DNA from: Deltaproteobacteria bacterium
GTDB lineage: Bacteria; Desulfobacterota; Syntrophia; Syntrophales; Smithellaceae
Direction: 5' to 3'
Assembly: GCA_009668925.1 (NCBI GenBank)
Contig: SBEK01000027.1
Coordinates: forward strand, 1-28,745
DNA: 28,745 nucleotides
A model generated the notes under the pieces. The model ran no database searches. It was not told where the DNA came from and was given only the letters and a program-made list of their open reading frames with translations. Numbering within the stretch: position 1 is the first letter of the stretch; every line of letters starts with the position of its first letter. The position numbers were made by a program, and so were the translations under genes. Of the stretch, positions 16,319-24,402 are shown piece after piece.

Positions 16319-16876
16319 ATGACGGATAATGTGATTATTCGCTGTCTCAATTGCGGCACCAAGAATCGTATACCAAGTCAAAAATTTCAGGGGCGTCCGA
16401 CATGCGGCAACTGCCATGCCCCTCTGGATGATCTGATTATTCGCTGCCTGAAATGCGGCACTAAAAACCGTATGCCGGAAGAACGCTTGAACGCGAGACC
16501 TCTCTGCGGAAAGTGCGGAGAACCTCTGGTCATCGCCAAGCAGGATGTCAAACCGGTTGACGTAACGGATGATACGTTCGCCCGCGAGGTGTTGACCACG
16601 GAAACCTCTGTGCTTGTCGACTGCTGGGCACCCTGGTGCGGTCCGTGCAAGAGTCTCTCGCCAATCATCGATGAACTGGCCGTGGATTATGCCAACGGCG
16701 TAAAAGTCGTCAAACTGAATGTAGATGAAAATCCGGCCACGGCGTCGCAATATGGAATCCGCAGTATACCCACGATGCTCTTCTTTAAGGAGGGCAGACT
16801 TGTAGAACGTCTCGTCGGGGCTCTGCCAAAGCAGGAAATTGAAAAACATCTGCTTGCAATAATCAAAACGAACTGA
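16319..16876 (+). CDS. thioredoxin with two N-terminal zinc ribbons (TrxC-like)
   Basis: A 185-residue thiol-disulfide reductase resembling thioredoxin 2 (TrxC). The thioredoxin domain spans about 78-185, with active site Trp106-Cys-Gly-Pro-Cys110 and the cis-Pro in '[10 protein letters not shown]'. Ahead lie two copies of a C-x2-C-x16-C-x2-C ribbon: Cys9, 12, 29, 32 and Cys43, 46, 63, 66, offset by exactly 34 residues. TrxC of Escherichia coli has one. The two ribbons read [12 protein letters not shown] and [12 protein letters not shown] and remain similar in DNA, which points to a recent internal tandem duplication. GAGGAAA lies 6 bases before the ATG. It sits between YbaK and a NUDIX gene, a redox and housekeeping neighbourhood. 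Confidence 0.93.
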   Translation: MTDNVIIRCLNCGTKNRIPSQKFQGRPTCGNCHAPLDDLIIRCLKCGTKNRMPEERLNARPLCGKCGEPLVIAKQDVKPVDVTDDTFAREVLTTETSVLVDCWAPWCGPCKSLSPIIDELAVDYANGVKVVKLNVDENPATASQYGIRSIPTMLFFKEGRLVERLVGALPKQEIEKHLLAIIKTN

Positions 16877-16893
16877 GTGCGAAACGTCCCCTC

Positions 16894-17445
16894 ATGAATG
16901 ATTCCAAAAAACTATCCTATGCCTGCAAGATTTTTTCTGTCTGGGAAGAAGACGTATTGCTGCCCAACGGCAGGACGGTCAATCAAATCTGGATTGAACA
17001 CCAACCAACCGTGGCCGTTGCCGCGGTTAACCATAATCAAGAATTGCTTTTGATTCGTCAATTTCGCAAAGCCACAGGGAAGGATCTTCTTGAAATTCCA
17101 GCCGGCACGATGAACAAGGGTGAAGAATCTCCCGTTGCCTGCGCGATGCGGGAGCTGGCCGAAGAGACAGGTTTTCGCGCCGGTCGGCTGTCCCCTCTTT
17201 TTGCCGGATACCTTGTTCCGGGTTACTGTAATGAATTTATGTATTTTTTCCTGGCTCAGGATCTCATCTATGAACCCTTGCCCCCCGATGAAGATGAACG
17301 CATTGAGGTTATCCCGACGCGGTTTAGCGAGGCCCGGTCTCTGCTGGAAAATGGCACGATTATCGATGCCAAAACGGCGCTAGGCATCATCCTGGCGGAT
17401 AACTATTTGAACAGCAAAACAAATTTCTCCAAAACACCCCTATGA
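16894..17445 (+). CDS. NUDIX hydrolase, ADP-ribose pyrophosphatase-like
   Basis: A 183-residue NUDIX hydrolase. The full NUDIX box G-x5-E-x7-R-E-L-x-E-E-T-G-F is seen in 'GTMNKGEESPVACAMRELAEETGF' (about 71-94). The preceding 'TVAVAAVNHNQELLLIRQFRKATGKDLLEIPAG' with R-Q-F-R and the E-I-P-A-G strand is typical of the ADP-ribose pyrophosphatase (NudF) branch, which hydrolyses ADP-ribose to AMP and ribose 5-phosphate. The Glu in 'PPDEDERIEV' is also family-typical. It begins 17 bases after the thioredoxin stop with no good Shine-Dalgarno sequence, so coupling is likely. The exact nucleotide substrate cannot be decided from sequence alone. Confidence 0.92.
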   Translation: MNDSKKLSYACKIFSVWEEDVLLPNGRTVNQIWIEHQPTVAVAAVNHNQELLLIRQFRKATGKDLLEIPAGTMNKGEESPVACAMRELAEETGFRAGRLSPLFAGYLVPGYCNEFMYFFLAQDLIYEPLPPDEDERIEVIPTRFSEARSLLENGTIIDAKTALGIILADNYLNSKTNFSKTPL

Positions 17446-17559
17446 GAATGGACCGGCTGGCTTCCTTCCGTCCCGCACTTTAAGCCCGAAAAGAGATTTT
17501 GCCGTACCGGCAGAGTCGTTGCGGCACCGCCGCCTCAATACATTTGCAGCTCACGAGGA

Positions 17560-18096
17560 TCAACGCAGCATTTTTTCTCGCTTCTCGAGCTGAATCTCCA
17601 GGTTCTTCAACTGTTGGATATCTCGTTTCAGCTGCTCATTTTCCTCTCGCAGTCTTACGATTTCTGCAGACAACCTATCTTCCAGCTGCTTATTATTATC
17701 GCGTAATAATTCAATTTCTTTTGATAACTTAGTATTTTCACCCTGATTCTTTTGCCTCTCCTGCTTTAATTGGTTCTGTAATGCGGAAATGCGGTCCAGA
17801 CTGGTCAATAAAGCCCGGGAGGCCCCTATCCATTTACTTCTCGGATATTGGTTAATCAGGTTTTCTACTTTTAACTTTGCCTCATTGTAATTAGGTTCCT
17901 TTTGCTCATTACTTAAATAAGACATGGCTTCGATGAACAGCTCCTGATCTGAATGTTTCTGATTAAAAAGACCATCGGATTTTGCCGGTCCATCCGTACG
18001 ATCCGCCGTAGTGCTGATCATTGATTTTGTCGCACAGCCCGCGAGGATCAAGACGAAGGTCATTAGATAGATTATATTCTTAACACGGATCAACAC
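17560..18096 (-). CDS. coiled-coil lipoprotein
   Basis: A 178-residue putative lipoprotein. The signal 'IIYLMTFVLILAGCAT' ends in a perfect L-A-G-C lipobox. After a short linker, 'SDQELFIEAMSYLSNEQKEPNYNEAKLKVENLINQYPRSKWIGAS' resembles one tetratricopeptide-like unit of the YfiO/BamD or YbgF type. Residues about 105-178 are a long, charged coiled coil (ELLRDNNKQLEDRL, IVRLREENEQLKRDIQQL). It overlaps the upstream cyclase gene by 7 bases and starts at GTG 18096 or TTG 18093, so it is translationally coupled. Function unknown; the coupling suggests it belongs to the same sensing pathway. Confidence 0.83.
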   Translation of the reverse strand: MLIRVKNIIYLMTFVLILAGCATKSMISTTADRTDGPAKSDGLFNQKHSDQELFIEAMSYLSNEQKEPNYNEAKLKVENLINQYPRSKWIGASRALLTSLDRISALQNQLKQERQKNQGENTKLSKEIELLRDNNKQLEDRLSAEIVRLREENEQLKRDIQQLKNLEIQLEKREKMLR

Positions 18097-19475
18097 TCGT
18101 TCAGCTCCAGGGTACTTTGTACATTCTGAGAATACATTAATTTCTTCTTTTCTACATACTCTTCCGTCACGTAGTTGCTTCCCGGCATCGTTTTAGCAAA
18201 TTCTTTTAATTCCGCAACTTTTCTCGCCATGTCCAATGGATTTTTAAAGCGCGAACCATCATCCGTCACAATGGCTGCCGTTATGGTAATTAATGGAAAT
18301 TTTTGAACAACTCCTTGACGATTCTTTCCGATAAAGTACTTGTTTTGCGCGTCTTCCGGAGCGTAGAAACCAAGAATGCGGTCCGCAAAATCAATCACCA
18401 GTCTTTTGCAGATCCACTGAACATGATCCGGATTGCCGATGACTACAAAATCGTCTCCACCGATATGGCCGAGGAATGTAGTCGTCGACTGTGATTCATT
18501 GATGTAACCCTGCAGTATATTCGCGACTTCTTTAATAACTTCGCTTCCCCACGCATATCCATACTTGTCAGCGAACGGTTTAAAGTTATCCAGATCCACC
18601 TGGCAAAGCGAAAACGGCTTTCCCTGCGTGAGCAATTGCTCAATCCGATTCTCAATAGCCAGATTTCCGGGCAAACCGGTCAGTGGACTGGCATCCAGGT
18701 TTAATTCTTCCAGCACCTTGAGCCTTTTTGTCATATAAGCAAATGATTTTGCCAGAGCGCCGATTTCATCATCACGCCTTGCTTCTATCTTATGATTCAG
18801 GTGGCCCTCCGCAATCAATCTGGTGGCTTTTTGCAGCTGTTGAAGCGGTTTCGAAATATTGCGCGTTATGATCAGAGCCAAAGTAATTCCCAATATCAAG
18901 CTCAGCAAGCCTAATCCCATCGTCATGTTTACGGCTGTTTCACCTTGTCTGGCGATAAGATTCATTTCATCGTTGATGGCCTGATTTGTATTTTTTTGAA
19001 TATCCCGCAGCCTGATTGCCATATCATCGATGGTCACCCTGCCGGCCGTATCGGAAATGGACTGAGCTTCAGGTAACTGGCCATTCTGCACCATCCGAAC
19101 CTCTTCAGAGAATAACTCTTTCAATCGATTCTGTAGCGCGTCTATCTCGACCATCGCGCTTCTTGCTTTACGGTCGAGTTTAAAATAGCGCATCCGGCCA
19201 AGTTCCTCCTGAAACTCATTGTTCCGTTGCCAAAATATCCGTTCCAATTCGGGATCTTTAAGAATTAAATATTTCTTTTCCGCGCTTTCCTGAGCCAGCA
19301 GAATATCCATCAGTTTCTTTGAGCTTTCCATCATAACAAAATGGCTATTCGTAATATTGTAGGCCACTGTGTTGAGCTTCTGAAGGCTATACAGAGCGTA
19401 AGCACTGGCCACAACGGTCAATAAAGCCATCGTCAAATACCCTAACAACAATTTGCGGCTGATCGTGAGTTTCAT
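18090..19475 (-). CDS. membrane sensor with HAMP and GGDEF (GGDDF) domain
   Basis: About 461 residues from ATG 19475 (MKLTISRKLLLGYLTMALL). I prefer this start to the frame opening at 19613, because a transmembrane helix begins at once and the extra 46 residues look unlike coding sequence. Layout: first helix about 8-28, a periplasmic four-helix-bundle sensor to about 180, a second helix about 184-207 (MTMGLGLLSLILGITLALIIT), HAMP about 208-260 and a GGDEF domain about 280-445. The signature is GGDDF at about 339-343 rather than GGDEF, the 'LTGLPGN' and 'DLDNFKPF' motifs are family-typical, and the RxxD inhibitory site is absent. It may be an active diguanylate cyclase with altered activity or a degenerate sensor. 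It lies divergent from paaK. Confidence 0.87.
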   Translation of the reverse strand: MKLTISRKLLLGYLTMALLTVVASAYALYSLQKLNTVAYNITNSHFVMMESSKKLMDILLAQESAEKKYLILKDPELERIFWQRNNEFQEELGRMRYFKLDRKARSAMVEIDALQNRLKELFSEEVRMVQNGQLPEAQSISDTAGRVTIDDMAIRLRDIQKNTNQAINDEMNLIARQGETAVNMTMGLGLLSLILGITLALIITRNISKPLQQLQKATRLIAEGHLNHKIEARRDDEIGALAKSFAYMTKRLKVLEELNLDASPLTGLPGNLAIENRIEQLLTQGKPFSLCQVDLDNFKPFADKYGYAWGSEVIKEVANILQGYINESQSTTTFLGHIGGDDFVVIGNPDHVQWICKRLVIDFADRILGFYAPEDAQNKYFIGKNRQGVVQKFPLITITAAIVTDDGSRFKNPLDMARKVAELKEFAKTMPGSNYVTEEYVEKKKLMYSQNVQSTLELNEC

Positions 19476-19711
19476 TTTCTTATAAAAGATCCGTAAGGCT
19501 GGTGGAAATTCTGGATAACGTAATCGGAATATCCTTTTTTTTGAGTAACACAACAGTCCTTTCTGCGCAAAGAATAATTTATCTTGCTGTCCATTTTTGC
19601 TGTTTCGTTGCACGCCTGAAAGTCGGAAACCTTCTTGCCACAGATGAAAAGTTTTGTTAAACTGGCAACCAGAAGCAGGCTCTACTTTCCAGAATCTTTA
19701 GACATCCGTTA

Positions 19712-19739
19712 AGACAAGCGATATCATCGCATCTTGTCT
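19712..19739. repeat. inverted repeat upstream of the ligase gene
   Basis: AGACAAG (19712-19718) and CTTGTCT (19733-19739) are perfect 7-bp arms around CGATATCATCG, in the gap divergent between the cyclase and paaK genes. It could be an operator for either. No T-run follows, so it is not a terminator. Confidence 0.5.
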
Positions 19740-19775
19740 GAATGTTCACTTTTTTGAAAGAGGGAAAACACACCT

Positions 19776-21074
19776 ATGATGTATAATGAAGAATTTGAAA
19801 CCCTGCCCCGTGAAGCATTGAAGGCTTTACAAATCAAACGGCTTCAGCAAGTTCTGCAGCGCGTTTATCACACGGTTGGTCATTATAGAAAATCTCTGGA
19901 TGCGGCAAAAATTTCGCCTGAAAATATTCAATCCCTTGGCGACTTATCGAAACTTCCTTTTATCACCCGCCAGGACCTCCGCAACAATTATCCTTTTGGC
20001 TTGTTTGCTGTACCGATGAGTAACGTGGTGCGCCTGCACGCTTCTTCCGGAACATCGGGCCGCTCTTCCGTGTTCGGTTACACGAAACGCGACGTCGACA
20101 CCTGGACCGAATTGACCGCCCGCTCTCTGGTTGCAGCGGGACTTACGAAAAACGACATCGTCCATAATGCGTTCAGCTATGGGCTGCTACCCGGGGGCCT
20201 GGGTTTGCATTATGGTATCGAAAAAATAGGCGCCAGCGTCATCCCCATGTCGGACGGCAACACCAAACGACAGATTCTGATTCTTCAGGATTTCGGTCCA
20301 ACCGTTTTGTGCTCGACGCCGTCCTACGCATTGCATCTTGCCGAACAGGGCACTGCGATGGGCGTGGATATGAAATCTCTGCAATTGCGAGTCGGTATTT
20401 TTGGAGCGGAACTCTGGAGCAGCGCCACCCGGGAGGCCATTGAAAACGCTTTCGGAATCAAGGCGCTCAACATTTTCGGATTGTCGGAAATGATGGGCCC
20501 CGGCATTGCCTCTGAATGCCTTGAGGGTCGCGGCGGCATGCACATTTTTGAAGATCATTTCATCGTGGAGACCATTGACCCCGAAACCGGCGAGGTTCTG
20601 GCGGAAGGAGCCGAAGGCGAATTGGTCTTTACCAGTCTGACCAAAGAAGCGTTTCCGCTTATCCGCTACAGATCCGGCGACATCTCGCAGCTGATTCAGG
20701 AGCCCTGCCGTTGCGGCCGCACGCATATCCGCATGCTGCCGGTACTCAAGAGAAGCGATGACATGCTGACCATCCGCGGCATTAATATATTCCCCATTCA
20801 GGTGGAAGCGATCCTCAAGGCGATCGAGGGTGTTGAACCGAACTACCAGATGATTATTGATAAGGTCGGGGCACTTGACGCAGTCGAATTGCTTGTGGAA
20901 GTCGGCGACAAATTCTTCGGTGAGGCAGGCGGGGTCAAGGAATTGCAGACCATTGAGAAAAGGATCGCTAAAGACATGAAGGATTATCTGAGCATCTCGC
21001 CTCGTGTCAAACTCGTCGCCCCGCAAAGCCTCAAGGATAAGGGGGCCAATGTTATCGATAAACGAACCGTCTGA
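19776..21074 (+). CDS. paaK: phenylacetate-CoA ligase
   Basis: A 432-residue adenylate-forming ligase that activates phenylacetate (or related aryl acids) to the CoA thioester. The P-loop is 'LHASSGTSGRSSVFGYTKRD' near 84-103. 'NIFGLSEMMGPGIASECLEGRGGMHIFEDHFIVETIDP' is the substrate-side region shared by PaaK members, and 'EGELVFTSLTKEAFPLIRYRSGDIS' and 'KRSDDMLTIRGINIFPIQVE' are the A7/A8-type motifs, the latter with the ribose- and hinge-region residues. The length matches the family. AGAGG lies about 11 bases ahead of the ATG. Followed closely by an ACT protein, the usual anaerobe arrangement seen beside indolepyruvate oxidoreductases (absent here). The true acid substrate is open. Confidence 0.94.
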   Translation: MMYNEEFETLPREALKALQIKRLQQVLQRVYHTVGHYRKSLDAAKISPENIQSLGDLSKLPFITRQDLRNNYPFGLFAVPMSNVVRLHASSGTSGRSSVFGYTKRDVDTWTELTARSLVAAGLTKNDIVHNAFSYGLLPGGLGLHYGIEKIGASVIPMSDGNTKRQILILQDFGPTVLCSTPSYALHLAEQGTAMGVDMKSLQLRVGIFGAELWSSATREAIENAFGIKALNIFGLSEMMGPGIASECLEGRGGMHIFEDHFIVETIDPETGEVLAEGAEGELVFTSLTKEAFPLIRYRSGDISQLIQEPCRCGRTHIRMLPVLKRSDDMLTIRGINIFPIQVEAILKAIEGVEPNYQMIIDKVGALDAVELLVEVGDKFFGEAGGVKELQTIEKRIAKDMKDYLSISPRVKLVAPQSLKDKGANVIDKRTV

Positions 21075-21126
21075 TGGCGCGCATTAAAAACCGTTTCTAC
21101 TAAATAAGGAAGTGGAGGATTTATAT

Positions 21127-21558
21127 ATGAAGGTGGAACAAATCTCTGTTTTTCTGGAAAATAAACCGGGCACACTTGAACACGCCACCCGTGTGCTGAA
21201 AGACAATAACATTAATATCCGTACATTGTCACTTGCTGAAACAGCGGATTTTGGAATCTTGCGTCTGATTGTCAATGACGTAGAAAAAACAAATAATGTT
21301 CTGAAAAATGCAGGGTTCCGGGTCAGTAAAACCGTCGTTGTCGCCGTGGAAGTTCCCGATCAGCCGGGCGGCCTGCACAGTATCATGGACGTTTTGAATA
21401 AAGAAGCGATCAATGTGGAATATCTTTATGCCTTCGTAGAGAAAAGCGGTCAGAATGCCGTCATCATCTTTCGTTTCGATGATCCGGAAAAGGCTATTAA
21501 CGTGCTTCTGAAGCACAAATTCACCGTCGTGCCCGGAGCAAAACTCTACGAGTTCTGA
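21127..21558 (+). CDS. tandem ACT-domain protein
   Basis: A 143-residue protein of two ACT domains in tandem. The first starts '[49 protein letters not shown]' and the second starts '[36 protein letters not shown]', each with the N/D-x-P-G loop that binds amino acids. No enzyme domain is attached. Such proteins follow paaK in many anaerobes and are thought to sense an aromatic or branched amino acid and tune the ligase or its partners. ATG 21127 is preferred to the in-frame GTG at 21112 because GGAGG (21114-21118) lies at proper spacing. It starts 52 bases after the paaK stop, same operon. Confidence 0.92.
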   Translation: MKVEQISVFLENKPGTLEHATRVLKDNNINIRTLSLAETADFGILRLIVNDVEKTNNVLKNAGFRVSKTVVVAVEVPDQPGGLHSIMDVLNKEAINVEYLYAFVEKSGQNAVIIFRFDDPEKAINVLLKHKFTVVPGAKLYEF

Positions 21559-21601
21559 ATGAGACTGATTGTAGACGGAACAACAGAGCACGGAGTGGGT
21601 A

Positions 21602-22354
21602 ATGGTTGAAAATTTGAAACAGGCTATTGAATCGTTTTTAAAACCGCAGGTCACCGATTGCGGTTTTGCATCGGTGGATCGTTTTGCCGATGCGCCCGAG
21701 GCACACCACCCCAAAAGAATTTGCCGGAATGCTGAAACCGTGATTGTTTTCGGCATTGCCGTTCCCCGCGGCATGCTCAAATCACCCGATTATAGTCTTT
21801 ACGCCCTTCACCGCAGCTATCACAGCGCTTATATGCGCATCGATGAAATATCCCTTGCCCTTTGTAATTACATCGAATCCCTTGGCCAGCACCTGGCCGT
21901 TCCTGTTCCCAGCTATGCCCCGATGGTTTTTCATCAGTATGAACCCTGGGGCATCCTGTCCCTGAAACACGCCGCGGTCAATGCCGGCCTCGGAAGCTTC
22001 GGCAAAAGCGGACAAGCGTATCATCCAAAATACGGATCGCTTCTGCGCCTGGGGGCAGTGGTGACAGACGCGACGATAGAAGCAGACCCGCTTCTTGCAT
22101 CCGATCCCTGTCCCCCCAACTGCTCGGCCTGCGCCAAAGTCTGCCCGGCCAAGGCCTTCGACGCTGATGGCAAATTCAATAAGATGACTTGCCTGGGGCG
22201 TATCATCAAGCACGCCATTTATCCCCTGGCTTTGAACAGTGAAGCTGGCTTAAAGAATATTGAAAGGGTCATTAATACGGCCGGACACAATTACTGGATT
22301 GACTGCGATGAATGTCTGAAGGTCTGCCCGCTGAATGTGAAGAAAAATCAATAA
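21602..22354 (+). CDS. QueG-like 4Fe-4S double-cluster protein
   Basis: A 250-residue iron-sulfur protein resembling the catalytic core of epoxyqueuosine reductase QueG. The C-terminal part has 'CPPNCSACAKVCPAKAF' and 'CDECLKVCPLN', with the extra 'TCLGR' Cys, giving ligands for two [4Fe-4S] clusters. The middle 'LSLKHAAVNAGLGSFGKSGQAYHPKYGSLLRLGAVVTDA' matches the cobalamin-binding region of the QueG-like fold, where the Gly-rich loop and R-x-G-A-V are typical. QueG itself is about 370-390 residues with HEAT repeats; this is a shorter relative, common in anaerobes and of unknown substrate. It begins 43 bases after the ACT gene and is the last gene before a strong terminator. Confidence 0.85.
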   Translation: MVENLKQAIESFLKPQVTDCGFASVDRFADAPEAHHPKRICRNAETVIVFGIAVPRGMLKSPDYSLYALHRSYHSAYMRIDEISLALCNYIESLGQHLAVPVPSYAPMVFHQYEPWGILSLKHAAVNAGLGSFGKSGQAYHPKYGSLLRLGAVVTDATIEADPLLASDPCPPNCSACAKVCPAKAFDADGKFNKMTCLGRIIKHAIYPLALNSEAGLKNIERVINTAGHNYWIDCDECLKVCPLNVKKNQ

Positions 22355-22371
22355 TACAGATCATTTTAGAA

Positions 22372-22407
22372 AACGGCAGATACACGATCGGTATCTGCCG
22401 TTTTTTA
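22372..22407. terminator. strong, probably bidirectional terminator
   Basis: AACGGCAGATAC (22372-22383) pairs perfectly with GTATCTGCCGTT (22391-22402) across a 7-base loop, followed by TTTT, A and a T-run. On the minus strand a T-rich tract also follows, so it can end both the paaK operon and the facing zinc-ribbon gene. Confidence 0.93.
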
Positions 22408-22428
22408 TTTTTTCAGCAAAAATATCTT

Positions 22429-22743
22429 TTATGACAACGGCTTGCCGCACTCTTTGCATTTGCCGTCGGGGCCGATGACGCCGATGCAGGATTCATCGAT
22501 GCACAGGACTCTTTTCTGCCAATCATCGTCATCCTCAGCATCTGTTGCCGGGTCCGTTTTTTGCTCGTCGGTGTAGACGGGTCGATCGGCGATGGCACCG
22601 AGAATCTCCGGCAGTTCGCCTTCATAGACCTTGCCGCAGGCCCGGCATTTGCCGTCGGGGCCGACGGTTCCGATACAGGATTCATCACTGCACAGGACCC
22701 GCTTTTCCCAATCTTCATTCTCGTCGAAAATGATTTCGGTCAT
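22429..22743 (-). CDS. small acidic protein with two zinc-ribbon repeats
   Basis: About 104 residues, two near-identical copies of a 27-residue unit: 'DWEKRVLCSDESCIGTVG' and 'DWQKRVLCIDESCIGVIG', each followed by 'PDGKC' and a C-x2-C end. In both the Cys spacing is C-x4-C-x9-C-x2-C, a compact zinc ribbon. The linker and N-terminus are very acidic (TDPATDAEDDDD). I chose ATG 22743 (MTEIIFDENEDW), which has GGAG 6 bases ahead; ATG 22755 is the alternative. Function unknown. The cysteine pairs and acidic linker suggest zinc binding or a protein-contact adaptor. It stands alone between the terminator and rtcB, preceded by a TTGACT -35-like box about 50 bases upstream. Confidence 0.82.
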   Translation of the reverse strand: MTEIIFDENEDWEKRVLCSDESCIGTVGPDGKCRACGKVYEGELPEILGAIADRPVYTDEQKTDPATDAEDDDDWQKRVLCIDESCIGVIGPDGKCKECGKPLS

Positions 22744-22878
22744 TTTGTTCTCCATTTTCTTTGGTACTTTCCCTTATGACGGCTTTACAAAAAAGTCAAA
22801 CCGAACAAACAGTAATTAAATCTGTAGGGAAAGGTCGAGATAACCTGAAGGTCACAAGACCATTCCCTAAATTTGAAC

Positions 22879-24321
22879 TCATCCCTTGATGCAGGCTATT
22901 GACTTAAGCTTTGCAACTTTTTTGGCAATTCCTGCATCGTGAACCACCTGAACCACGTCATTCAAGTTTTTATAGGCTTCGGGCATTTCTTCGCCCAGTG
23001 TGCCCTTGCTGCCGGCCATCACCAAAACGCCCTGATCGGCCAGTTCGCGGCTGATGGAGCGGCCCCGGCTGGTCTTGATCGCCTGATTGCGGCTGATCAC
23101 CCGGCCTGCTCCGTGGCAGGCGCTGCCGAAAGTCTCCGACATGGCTTTCTCCTGACCGGCCAGCACATAGGAGCCCGCCCCCATGTCTCCGGGAATCAAC
23201 ACCGGCTGCCCTACGCTTCGATACCGCACCGGAACCGCTTCATGTCCTGCGGGATAGGCCCGTGTCGCGCCTTTGCGGTGCACACAAAGTCTTTTCTTCA
23301 CCCCCGCAATCGTAAACGATTCGATCTTGGCGATATTATGGCAAACGTCATAAACCAGACGCGCCCCCAACTCGCGGGGAGCAAGATGCAAGGCTTTTTC
23401 CAAAACCTCGCGCGTCAGGTGCATCAGGATTTGCCGGTTAGCCCAGGCATAATTGGCCCCACAGGCCATGGCCGCCAGATAATTACGCCCTCGCTGCGTT
23501 GACAGATACGTGCACGCCAATTGCCGGTCCGGCAGCGTTATCCCGGTTTCATGTTGGTGTTTGACCATCAAAGCCAGGTAATCGTCACAAATCTGATAAC
23601 CCAACCCTCTGGAACCCGTGTGGATCATGATAACAATCTGCCCTTTGCGCAAACCAAATGCCTCGGCCGCTTTTTCATCGAAGATTTCCTGAACGACTTC
23701 AATTTCCAGAAAGTGATTGCCGGAACCCAGCGTGCCCAACTGCTCCTTGCCCCGCTCGAAAGCCCGCTTTGATACCTGCTCCGGATCGGCACCGGAAATA
23801 AAGCCGCCGTCTTCGGTTGTTTCCAGATCCTGGGCAGAACCAAAACCGGCCTTCACCGCCCATCCGGCGCCTTCTTCCAGAACTCTTTTCTGGTCCTTGC
23901 CGGATAGTTTGATATAACCCGTGGAACCGACGCCGGACGGAATGCGCTGATATAACGCTGTGGTTAAATCTTTCAGTTTATCTTTGATGTCGTGAAGGGT
24001 GAGCTCCGTGGCCATCAGGCGGCAACCGCAGTTAATGTCGTAACCCACACCGCCCGGCGATATCACGCCCGTGTCCAGATCAAAAGCCGCCACGCCGCCG
24101 ATCGGGAAACCATAGCCCCAGTGAATATCCGGCATCGCCAGCGAAAAATTGACAATGCCCGGCAGATGCGCCACATTGACCACCTGCTTCGCGCTCTCAT
24201 CGTTTTTCAGCAGATCAAATATTTTTTCATTGGCATAGATCATCCCCGGCACGCGCATGGCACCTGTTTGCGGCACTAGCCATCGGTTCTCATCAAGTTT
24301 TTCTAAAATAATTTCTGACAT
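22879..24321 (-). CDS. rtcB: RNA-splicing ligase RtcB
   Basis: A 480-residue GTP- and Mn-dependent RNA ligase that joins 2',3'-cyclic phosphate to 5'-OH ends. Metal ligands are complete: Asp95 and Cys98 (YDINCGCR), His203 (GSGNHFLE), His234 (MIHTGSRG) and His328 (YDVCHNI). The guanylylated histidine is His403 in 'ACHGAGRVISR'. These positions match archaeal RtcB almost exactly, and 'MPDIHWGYGFPIGGVAAFD' is the family hallmark. Length is the usual 480. It lies 195 bases downstream of the archease gene, same strand. A repeat element separates them, so they may be transcribed apart. No RtcR regulator gene is in the window. Confidence 0.97.
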   Translation of the reverse strand: MSEIILEKLDENRWLVPQTGAMRVPGMIYANEKIFDLLKNDESAKQVVNVAHLPGIVNFSLAMPDIHWGYGFPIGGVAAFDLDTGVISPGGVGYDINCGCRLMATELTLHDIKDKLKDLTTALYQRIPSGVGSTGYIKLSGKDQKRVLEEGAGWAVKAGFGSAQDLETTEDGGFISGADPEQVSKRAFERGKEQLGTLGSGNHFLEIEVVQEIFDEKAAEAFGLRKGQIVIMIHTGSRGLGYQICDDYLALMVKHQHETGITLPDRQLACTYLSTQRGRNYLAAMACGANYAWANRQILMHLTREVLEKALHLAPRELGARLVYDVCHNIAKIESFTIAGVKKRLCVHRKGATRAYPAGHEAVPVRYRSVGQPVLIPGDMGAGSYVLAGQEKAMSETFGSACHGAGRVISRNQAIKTSRGRSISRELADQGVLVMAGSKGTLGEEMPEAYKNLNDVVQVVHDAGIAKKVAKLKSIACIKG

Positions 24322-24390
24322 GATACTTTCGCTTCAACTATCCTTTATCCTTACTGCGGTCATTCCCGCGAACAGACTGTTCAGTAATTG

Positions 24391-24402
24391 TGACAATTGT
24401 CA
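24391..24402. repeat. 12-bp palindrome between archease and rtcB
   Basis: TGACAATTGTCA is a perfect palindrome lying in the 195-base spacer. It overlaps the left end of the larger inverted repeat and may be an operator, or part of that repeat. Confidence 0.4.

Noticed and set aside
17502..17533. Hairpins GCCG-TAC-CGGC and GCGGC-ACC-GCCGC between the NUDIX and lipoprotein genes
   Set aside because: Short stems without a T tract on either strand; no support for a terminator or element.
19476..19613. N-terminal extension of the cyclase gene
   Set aside because: It is basic and lacks a membrane helix at its start, while the ATG at 19475 is followed directly by one.
21112..21126. GTG start of the ACT-domain gene
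   Set aside because: This stretch contains the Shine-Dalgarno sequence itself; ATG 21127 is correctly spaced.
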